From an uncultured Bacilli bacterium (GTDB taxonomy: Bacteria; Bacillota_I; Bacilli_A; RF39; UBA660), in the NCBI GenBank assembly GCA_934098705.1, contig CAKOPC010000004.1:38987-102986 (forward strand): DNA of 64,000 bases, given 5' to 3'. The notes under the pieces are model-generated. The model saw only the letters and a list, made by a program, of their open reading frames with translations. It was not told where the DNA came from and did no database searches. Positions 58,125 through 64,000 of the stretch are shown here, one piece after another (the first letter of the stretch is position 1; every line of letters begins with the position of its first letter). Position numbers and translations under genes: made by a program.

Positions 58125-58539
58125 CGTCTAGTTCTCGTTTCTTTGAAGCCATAGTTCGAATATCTTTAAGTACCTGTTGTTCTGCAACTTCTGTTATAGG
58201 ATGTGGAATAATAGAGATATTTAAATCTTCTTTTGTTTGTGGAACTTTTAGGTGTTGCATAAAGATATCTTGTTGTTTTAACTGCCATCTTGTATTAAAC
58301 TCAATTCTATTATTGATGACCATAATTCTTTTAAAATATGGATCGAATGCTTTTTGAAAAGCAACATCAAATAGTTTTAAAAACTTACTTTGACTATCAT
58401 TGATTTTATCTACTTGCATTTTTTCTTTTACAGCCGATACTACATACTCTGATGTAGACATAGAGTATTTATCTGCCTCAAGTGATATCTCTTTTTTTTC
58501 TTCTTCAGTAACACGAATTGACAAACGATCAGTTTTCAT
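58117..58539 (-). CDS. MobC/plasmid-mobilization-type accessory protein
   Basis: A 140-residue protein with an N-terminal ribbon-helix-helix, RLSIRVTEEEKKEISLEAD then YSMSTSEYVVSAV, typical of MobC-like oriT-binding proteins. It directly precedes the relaxase and overlaps it. Its ATG shares one base with the previous stop. Confidence 0.75.
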   Translation of the reverse strand: MKTDRLSIRVTEEEKKEISLEADKYSMSTSEYVVSAVKEKMQVDKINDSQSKFLKLFDVAFQKAFDPYFKRIMVINNRIEFNTRWQLKQQDIFMQHLKVPQTKEDLNISIIPHPITEVAEQQVLKDIRTMASKKRELDDE

Positions 58540-58724
58540 TAGTTATTACTTTTTTTATCATTGTCAGATACAATTAAGTGAACATTTTCAATGACAAACT
58601 CCTTAACTTTTTTATCAATTAGTTCTTGTTGTGTCATACCTAATTTATCTAAAATCTTCTTTAACACGATACTTAAGTTTGAATCAATTTTAGCTTTAAT
58701 AAAACTTATTTCGTTATTATTTAT
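58539..58724 (-). CDS. Small regulator-like protein, AUA start
   Basis: A 61-residue protein, FIKAKIDSNLSIVLKKILDK then MTQQELIDKKVKEFVIENV, resembling a short ribbon-helix-helix or partition-type protein. ATGGAGG is followed after ten bases by ATA-AAT-AAT-AAC in frame. The only conventional start, a GTG 27 bases upstream, precedes the ribosome site. Confidence 0.55.
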   Translation of the reverse strand: MNNNEISFIKAKIDSNLSIVLKKILDKLGMTQQELIDKKVKEFVIENVHLIVSDNDKKSNN

Positions 58725-58739
58725 ATTATTTTCACCTCC

Positions 58740-59020
58740 ATATTGTGCCACAAATTGTGGACATCATTTTTAATATTTTTAAACGAATTTTATTACTATC
58801 TTGTGTGCTTATTTTTAGCAGGATAAGTATGGCTGACAATCAACTACCCAGTGGGTAGTTTAGCCCAATATTCAAGGGTTTGTGATAGTTTAGATTGTCA
58901 TACATTAAATTATATGTCATACTTTTGTTATTACATATTTTGAAGTAATTTTAAGAAATATCTTTAAAAGTAGTACAAATGGCTAGACAAAAGTCATACT
59001 TTTGGATTAACAAAATCATT
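58740..59020 (-). other. Candidate oriT of the conjugative element
   Basis: This 300-base non-coding stretch upstream of the mobC-mobL genes has AACTACCCA-G-TGGGTAGTT (58842-58860), nested in an outer imperfect repeat TGACAATC / GATTGTCA (about 58833 and 58892). CCACAA-A-TTGTGG lies near 58745, and GTCATACTTTTG occurs twice (58914 and 58991). Nested inverted repeats plus direct repeats next to a relaxase are the usual signs of oriT. Confidence 0.6.
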
Positions 59021-59024
59021 AAAA

Positions 59025-59065
59025 ATGTACCTTAAATTATAAATATTTTTTAAAATTAAGGTACA
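59025..59065 (-). terminator. Terminator of the virB4-peptidase operon segment
   Basis: GTACCTTAATTTT and AATTTAAGGTAC form a long stem followed by ATTTTTAA on the minus strand. Confidence 0.65.
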
Positions 59066-59072
59066 CGATTAT

Positions 59073-59396
59073 TTATATATTTATGGAATTATCTATACCT
59101 TTATCAGCAGTTATGTAATTGATATGGTTAATAACTTTTTGTTTTTCTTTTTCATCATTAAACTTAAGTTCTAACATATCAATATCGTATTGTTCTTTTA
59201 ATAGTTCATAGACCTTATAATAGACAGGCATTTTGAAATCACTATAATATAAATTGATTCCATTAAACTCAAATATATAATCAACACCTTCGTTTTTTGT
59301 ATTAAATACTACAAGTTTTTTATATACACTACGAGCAACTTTTTCACTAGTGATGAATATATCAAACTCATCATCACTCATATTTTTTCTTTTTAT
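59073..59396 (-). CDS. ICE protein after the M23 peptidase, AUA start
   Basis: A 107-residue protein, DEFDIFITSEKVARSVYKKL and INLYYSDFKMPVYYKVYELL. GGAGG lies seven bases before ATA-AAA-AGA-AAA, five codons ahead of the first in-frame ATG; that ATG is 22 bases from the site, too far. The AUA overlaps the peptidase stop. The tail ends DNSINI. Family unknown. Confidence 0.6.
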   Translation of the reverse strand: MKRKNMSDDEFDIFITSEKVARSVYKKLVVFNTKNEGVDYIFEFNGINLYYSDFKMPVYYKVYELLKEQYDIDMLELKFNDEKEKQKVINHINYITADKGIDNSINI

Positions 59397-59944
59397 TTTA
59401 ATCCCTCCACAACAATAATTGGATCTAATAAATCCTCTTGTTTAAAACTTAATTTATCCACTGATATCATAAAATGACAGTGAATACCTGTGCTTCTACC
59501 AGTGGAACCTATAGTACCGATTTTTTGTTTTTTTATTACTTTATCACCAACATTTACAACTATAGAATCATCTAACATATGACCATACATTGTAAATAAA
59601 ACCATACCACCTAAATCATGTTTTATATAAACATAATTACCAAGACCATTTTCTTGAAAACCTGTTCCAACAACTTCGCCATCAGCACTAGCAACTATAT
59701 CAGTACCAGCTGGAGCAGATAAATCAAGACCACTATGGAAACTTATATTTGATTTATCAATAGGGTCAATGCGATAACCAAAATCAGAAGTTTTAACAAA
59801 GTTAGTACCGTCAGGAAAAGGGAGAGTGAGAGTAAGATATGCTATACTCTCACTACTACCAGCAGAGCTAGAACAACAAATTAATATTATAAAAAATGGA
59901 AAAATTAGAATACTACAAAATATTAAAATAAGTGATTTTTTAAT
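59393..59944 (-). CDS. M23-type peptidoglycan peptidase, AUU start
   Basis: A 183-residue exported peptidase. The N-terminal span KSLILIFCSILIFPFFIILI ends in CCSSSA, perhaps a lipoprotein site. The M23 motifs are FGYRIDPI, SFHSGLDLSAPAGTDIVA (HxxxD) and IHCHFMI (HxH). Starting at the first ATG would remove the first zinc motif. Upstream in frame is ATT-AAA-AAA, six bases after AGGTGG; the virB4 TAA overlaps it. It opens the cell wall for the conjugation channel. Confidence 0.82.
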   Translation of the reverse strand: MKKSLILIFCSILIFPFFIILICCSSSAGSSESIAYLTLTLPFPDGTNFVKTSDFGYRIDPIDKSNISFHSGLDLSAPAGTDIVASADGEVVGTGFQENGLGNYVYIKHDLGGMVLFTMYGHMLDDSIVVNVGDKVIKKQKIGTIGSTGRSTGIHCHFMISVDKLSFKQEDLLDPIIVVEGLK

Positions 59945-62298
59945 TATTTCCCACCTGCATTTCCAAATAGTTCTTTTTCTTCTACACGAAGTTCAACTTG
60001 GATAGGTAGTCTTGTATCTTGTCCTATAACAAAAAGACCACATCCCTGTGATGCAGTAGTTAAAAATTGTTTTTCTGATTCACTTAAACTTAACATTTTA
60101 GCGACTGCCTCAATTTCTTTTTGCCCCTGCGACATAACTAAAAGATAAGAACTATTATCAATGATAACCTGTCCATATCGTTCAATTTCAGGAGAGCAAA
60201 AATCAATTAAATTTTGTGATATTAGAATTAAACTTCCGTTTTGTTTTCTAATTCTTTTACTAGCTTTCTTTAAGAAATCTATGCCATCACGATTGTTAGG
60301 ATCTATGATTAAATGAGCCTCATCACATACTAGAATTACCTGTTCATCTTTGTTCTTGCAAATCTCGTTCCAACACCAAGTTAAGATATTAAAAAACTGA
60401 CTTTTTAAGATACTATCATCTGAATCAACAAGACTGTTGATATCTAAAACTATGAAGTCAGATTTTTCATCAACTTTAACACTTGAATGACCATTAAATA
60501 TTTTAGCATCAGTAGTAGTTGCTTTCTTCATTAGAGAACATATTTTTTCCAGTGATTCAATAACATTTTGGGGCTCATTTTTTAGTTTAGCTTTATTTAA
60601 ATTAAGAAGTAATTTATTGTATAAATCCTCCATTATAGGATAGTCCTCACTTTTAAGTTTAGATAAATCAGTATCAAAAGTAATTCCTTTATCTCTATAA
60701 ACTTCAGTTAAAGCATCTTCAACTTTAGTAAGTTCATAAGCACTTAATTCTTGCAGATAATACTTTATGAAAGTTCTAAAAGTTTGAAAATGTCTTGATA
60801 AATCATTAGTAGAAAGTTTTCTTTCATCATCATTTTCATCAGTGCTTTTTCTAACTTCAAGTGGATTAATTATACCTGAAATACCTGTACCACAATCAAT
60901 CCAAGTACCACCAATAGAGTCACACATATCTTTTAATTCTCGTTCAGGATCAATAGCGATTATTTTTGAGCCACGAGCATAATTACCACGAATTAATTTT
61001 TTAACAAGAGTAGACTTTCCTGATCCACTTTTACCAATTATTACTGCATTAGAATTATTTCTTTTATTAGTTCTTTTCCATAAATCAAAGAACACTTTAC
61101 TACCTAAACCATCAGAACCAAGTATGATAGAATCACCATCATCTTGTAAGTTTTGGTAGATAAAAGGAAAAGATGATGCAGTAGCCATTATTGGTACTTC
61201 TAAACCAAATTGTTTTTCTAAATCAACATACATTGTAGGTAGACACATCTTTAAACTTCTTTCTTGTTCGAACATTAAATCAGCACTACCCAATCCATAA
61301 GCAGAAAGAGTATTTTTAAGTTCTTTTTTAGTTTTATTTAGAGCTTCTTTTGATTCACCATAACAAAGAAAACATACAGTAAGTTTATTAAATCTTTCGT
61401 GCTCTCTATCAATGCGATTAACAAGTTCTACATAATCTTCCATTTGATTATTAAGAAGTATCTGATCATTATAATCAGTTACATTAATCATCTTTGATTT
61501 AGTATCAGAAATACTTTTTTTAAGTATCTTTGATATCTCACTTGTATCCATAGGAGTTATAGTCATACACATTCTTGTGTGATTAACATTAGCAACAGCT
61601 CCAAGCCATCCATGTCCTACATAAGATGGGTATGTAATAAGAGTTACTATACTCATATAAGCATCACCAAGTATTAGGTCTTTTTCAGCCAATTTAAGCC
61701 CTCTAGGAGCGATTTTCTCTTTAAATGAGCGAGTTATACCTGTGGCATCTTTTTTAAAGATGTCAAGCGAAGTAATGGGGTTAAGTATAAGATATAAAAT
61801 ATCTCGCCACTCCTCACTAGATATAATAGAACTAGTAAGTCCCATTGAATTTAATTCTATTAAAATATCATTTAATTTTTGTTTTAATAATTTCTCATTA
61901 TCAGAACTTTCTTCAACTAATAAATAGAACTCTCGATTAACAATTTCCTTATCAGCATTTAAAGTATTTATATAATCTAGATCTTCATTTAAGATTTTAA
62001 TTTTAGATTTATTAGTTTCTTGTCTTAGTTTAGTATTTAAAATATTGATGTTTTCATCTAATTGAATTGGTCTATCAACACTCAATATTTTTATTGGATA
62101 GTCAATAGAATTAAGAATCTTTTTTAATTCTAAAACTTTAATTTTTTGTTCCTCATCAAATAATAAACATAAGTTAATAGAGCCAACTTTAATGCCTCCA
62201 ACTATACGATTATTATCTAGGTAAACACAATTATCCCATACATCTTGAAATGGAATAAAATCTAGCATTGTTTTTGATAATTTAGTCTTGCTAGTTAT
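59944..62298 (-). CDS. VirB4/TraE-type conjugation ATPase, AUA start
   Basis: A 784-residue ATPase that powers the mating channel. Walker A is VIIGKSGSGKSTLVKKL and Walker B VILVCDEAHLII; GGTWIDCGTGISGIINPL and LILISQNLIDFC are typical of VirB4. The start shown is ATA-ACT-AGC-AAG, eight bases after AGGAGG and overlapping the preceding stop. It adds (M)TSKTKLSKT before LDFIPF, a basic start that is usual for this family. The first ATG is 38 bases from that site and has none of its own. Confidence 0.9.
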   Translation of the reverse strand: MTSKTKLSKTMLDFIPFQDVWDNCVYLDNNRIVGGIKVGSINLCLLFDEEQKIKVLELKKILNSIDYPIKILSVDRPIQLDENINILNTKLRQETNKSKIKILNEDLDYINTLNADKEIVNREFYLLVEESSDNEKLLKQKLNDILIELNSMGLTSSIISSEEWRDILYLILNPITSLDIFKKDATGITRSFKEKIAPRGLKLAEKDLILGDAYMSIVTLITYPSYVGHGWLGAVANVNHTRMCMTITPMDTSEISKILKKSISDTKSKMINVTDYNDQILLNNQMEDYVELVNRIDREHERFNKLTVCFLCYGESKEALNKTKKELKNTLSAYGLGSADLMFEQERSLKMCLPTMYVDLEKQFGLEVPIMATASSFPFIYQNLQDDGDSIILGSDGLGSKVFFDLWKRTNKRNNSNAVIIGKSGSGKSTLVKKLIRGNYARGSKIIAIDPERELKDMCDSIGGTWIDCGTGISGIINPLEVRKSTDENDDERKLSTNDLSRHFQTFRTFIKYYLQELSAYELTKVEDALTEVYRDKGITFDTDLSKLKSEDYPIMEDLYNKLLLNLNKAKLKNEPQNVIESLEKICSLMKKATTTDAKIFNGHSSVKVDEKSDFIVLDINSLVDSDDSILKSQFFNILTWCWNEICKNKDEQVILVCDEAHLIIDPNNRDGIDFLKKASKRIRKQNGSLILISQNLIDFCSPEIERYGQVIIDNSSYLLVMSQGQKEIEAVAKMLSLSESEKQFLTTASQGCGLFVIGQDTRLPIQVELRVEEKELFGNAGGK

Positions 62299-62530
62299 TT
62301 ATCACCCCTCCTAAATGAGTAGCAATTTTATCAACTTCTTTTACTGATATTTTTTGCTTACTAGCAAGTTTTATCATTTCTTTTGATTTTAAATCCAAAT
62401 AAATTAAGTACCTTACATACTCTGATAAAGTCATTTTTTTAGAATATGCAAGTTTTCTTAATTGTTCCTTATCTTTATGATTAATATATAATTTAACAGT
62501 AGTGTCATATAATTTAAGTCTTTTACTTAT
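62291..62530 (-). CDS. Small ribbon-helix-helix-like protein, AUA start
   Basis: A 79-residue protein without any early ATG. It reads SKRLKLYDTTVKLYINHKDK, then KLAYSKKMTLSEYVRYLIYL, as in Arc/MobC-like proteins. AAGGAGG is followed after eight bases by ATA-AGT-AAA-AGA. The first in-frame ATG is 32 codons in and would destroy the fold. It overlaps virB4 by eight bases and the upstream gene by eight. Confidence 0.65.
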   Translation of the reverse strand: MSKRLKLYDTTVKLYINHKDKEQLRKLAYSKKMTLSEYVRYLIYLDLKSKEMIKLASKQKISVKEVDKIATHLGGVINN

Positions 62531-62876
62531 AACTTATTCCTCCTTTGTTATCTAAATAATTTTTAACACCATTTTTATCATATTTACGAAGTATTCCCAT
62601 ATTTATTTTAGCAACAGGAACTTCAACATAATTGTAATAACTTATACCTGTTATACACCTTATAATTCGTGTTTTTTTAAGTACATTAATAAAACCACTT
62701 TTAACAACAAATGGATCTAAAAAGACTTTATCATCTTCAATATAAGAATCTTTTAAATCCATAGTCAAATCGTGGCTTTCACTCTTGTTATAATACTTAA
62801 GTCTCATCCTACCATCATAATAAGATAAAACTTTTATATTAAATAACTTATTATTAAATTTAACTTTTTTTCCTAT
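62523..62876 (-). CDS. ICE protein, unknown, AUA start
   Basis: A 117-residue protein with (M)GKKVKFNNKLFNIKVLSYY before the first ATG. AAGGAGG lies eight bases before ATA-GGA-AAA-AAA. The gene continues FLDPFVVKSGFINVLKK-like strands (VFLDPFVVKSGFINVLKK). It resembles the next gene upstream (62890-63282) in layout: both end with a KxYDKxGVxNYL segment. Function unknown. Confidence 0.6.
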   Translation of the reverse strand: MGKKVKFNNKLFNIKVLSYYDGRMRLKYYNKSESHDLTMDLKDSYIEDDKVFLDPFVVKSGFINVLKKTRIIRCITGISYYNYVEVPVAKINMGILRKYDKNGVKNYLDNKGGISYK

Positions 62877-62889
62877 AAATCGTTCCTCC

Positions 62890-63282
62890 TTATATACTTA
62901 TATTATGTTCAATTTTATTTGATAGAGAAAGGTAGTTATCAACACCTTCTTTATCATATTCTTTTAATTTTTCTATATTAAACTTAACATATTCGTAAGT
63001 ACCATAATTATATTTTTTAATACCATATGACTTTTCTATAATACCTAATTCTTTCATTTTAGGAATCAAATCAAATAAATCAGAATTTGCTATATTATCT
63101 ATAAAACCCTCATCATAATCTTTTATAAATAAGTATGGCAAATCAATAGTTATAGAGCCAAAATCTTCATCAGAATCAATTAAATAGGCATCAATACTAA
63201 GTCTACCTGTTTTAACATAACAATCAACCTCAAGGATAGCTCTTCCTTGATTAAACTCAATTATTTTCCTATCTTGAATCAT
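62890..63282 (-). CDS. ICE protein, unknown
   Basis: 130 residues beginning MIQDRKIIEFNQGRAILEVD, with a beta-rich first half and LKEYDKEGVDNYLS near the end, shared with the 117-residue neighbour. The ATG overlaps the preceding stop (ATGA), so it is coupled. The tail ends EHNISI. Confidence 0.6.
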   Translation of the reverse strand: MIQDRKIIEFNQGRAILEVDCYVKTGRLSIDAYLIDSDEDFGSITIDLPYLFIKDYDEGFIDNIANSDLFDLIPKMKELGIIEKSYGIKKYNYGTYEYVKFNIEKLKEYDKEGVDNYLSLSNKIEHNISI

Positions 63283-63629
63283 ATCTTAACCTCTAATTTT
63301 TCAATTAATATATTATGTTCTTTTTCTAGTTTATCTGAAACACTATTAAATACCATTTCACATAGTAAAGGATCATTAAAGATAGTATATATTTTATTAA
63401 AAACATAATCAAAATTAACTTTATCTTTATGAAAAGAAACTATGTTATTAACAATATGAGTAGAAAAGTTATCTACCATATCTAAATATCTTTTTTTACA
63501 ATCTTTATTTAATTCTTCAATAATAGTATCTTGAATCAAATCTAATTCACTACCACTAAATTCATAACTAATTTTCTTAATTATTTCATTTGCAACTTTA
63601 ATATTTCTTTGCTTATAATTTTCTTCTAT
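63279..63629 (-). CDS. ICE protein, unknown, AUA start
   Basis: A 116-residue helical protein, first gene of the visible transfer operon. AAGGAGG, seven bases, then ATA-GAA-GAA-AAT gives EENYKQRNIKVANEIIKKI before DLIQDTIIEELNKD. A TTG 90 bases further in has no ribosome site. The tail ends KLEVKI. Confidence 0.6.
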   Translation of the reverse strand: MEENYKQRNIKVANEIIKKISYEFSGSELDLIQDTIIEELNKDCKKRYLDMVDNFSTHIVNNIVSFHKDKVNFDYVFNKIYTIFNDPLLCEMVFNSVSDKLEKEHNILIEKLEVKI

Positions 63630-63654
63630 AAACTTTCCTCCTTAAAATATTTAA

Positions 63655-63677
63655 TAAAAAAAGACTATTTCTAGTCC
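63655..63677 (-). terminator. Hairpin directly before the transfer operon
   Basis: GACTA-GAAA-TAGTC followed by TTTTTTT on the minus strand, only about 15 bases before the AAGGAGG of the first operon gene. It would stop any transcript that enters from upstream unless overridden. Confidence 0.65.
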
Positions 63678-63680
63678 CAT

Positions 63681-63711
63681 AAAAAATAAGCAGTGGGGTG
63701 TACTGCTTATT
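63681..63711 (-). terminator. Terminator after the partial InlB-repeat gene
   Basis: AATAAGCAGT and ACTGCTTATT form a 10-base stem followed by TTTTTAT on the minus strand. Confidence 0.8.
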
Positions 63712-63790
63712 AAACTTTATTTGCAAATTTTCTATTTGTCTTAATATACTTCATACTATAATACAATTTTTCATAGCACCTTAATTTTTT

Positions 63791-64000
63791 TTACTTTTCC
63801 CAAACTGCATAAAGAGTTGTATCTTCTGCAAGTAATACTTTATCATAAATTGGGGTTTCGTTTTTATCAACCCAACCTTTGAAAATATAACCATCTCTTG
63901 TTGGTTCTTTTGGAAGTGTAAGTTCAGTATCTTTACTTATAGTAATACTTTCTATCTTACTTCCACCTTTAGTATCAAAAGTTATTGTTATTTTGTTACT
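63791..64000 (-). CDS. InlB B-repeat protein, C-terminal end (runs off the window)
   Basis: The last 69 residues of a protein: ITITFDTKGGSKIESITISK, then PTRDGYIFKGWVDKN and TLYAVWEK before the stop. This is one Listeria/InlB beta-repeat, as in the gene at 53539-54789. It is probably another surface protein of the element. The remaining gap to 63630 holds two terminators and no gene. Confidence 0.75.
   Translation of the reverse strand, partial: SNKITITFDTKGGSKIESITISKDTELTLPKEPTRDGYIFKGWVDKNETPIYDKVLLAEDTTLYAVWEK

Overview
The window is very AT-rich and reads with the standard bacterial code (TGA is a stop). The gene families point to an uncultured, low-GC, Gram-positive gut-type Bacillota of the Mollicutes-related kind: a T-box in front of asnS, the undecaprenyl genes uppP-uppS, SipW-type signal peptides, CotD/CotF-like coat proteins, a GluRS next to tRNA-Gln, and a YtrA-type GntR operon. 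This placement is inferred from gene content only.

Bases 1 to about 37,000 are chromosomal. They hold asnS with its T-box leader, an ackA-nrnA-engB operon, several surface proteins (two with SipW-type leaders, two ending in an NPETSDN anchor), HerA-like ATPase, ZIP transporter, ABC exporter, ffh, sufB, the trio tRNA-Glu / gltX / tRNA-Gln, an MMPL efflux pair with a divergent TetR regulator and a clear operator, a protein with two HEPN-like RNxxAH motifs, a broken ABC ATPase, a polysaccharide deacetylase, uppP-uppS, a YtrA-like ABC operon and tRNA-Gly.

From about 37,000 to 47,400 the region is accessory. A large serine recombinase, a MobV relaxase with a likely oriT, a membrane-anchored Mrr-type nuclease, a zinc-ribbon protein, a probable structured RNA, TraX, an N-terminally truncated acyltransferase-type hydrolase, a peptidase E homologue and a CotF-like pair follow one another. 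The first part looks like an integrated mobilizable element.

From about 47,400 to beyond the window end lies an integrative conjugative element, almost all on the minus strand: VirB4, an M23 peptidase, a MobL relaxase, VirD4, an ArdC-like antirestriction protein, DUF4314, DUF4375 and many small proteins. A SipW signal peptidase / BsaA-like fibre protein / InlB-repeat protein module sits between the relaxase and the coupling protein, bracketed by two near-identical terminators.

The most unusual signal is in this element. At least nine of its genes have no usable ATG, GTG or TTG but have a strong Shine-Dalgarno sequence followed, usually at 7-9 bases, by an in-frame AUA; two or three more (virD4, the M23 peptidase, perhaps the MobV relaxase) have AUU. 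Conventional starts would remove conserved domains. Many of the same element's accessory proteins also share a short C-terminal tail of the form hydrophobic-x-Ile. Both observations come from reading the sequence and have not been tested by comparison with other genomes.
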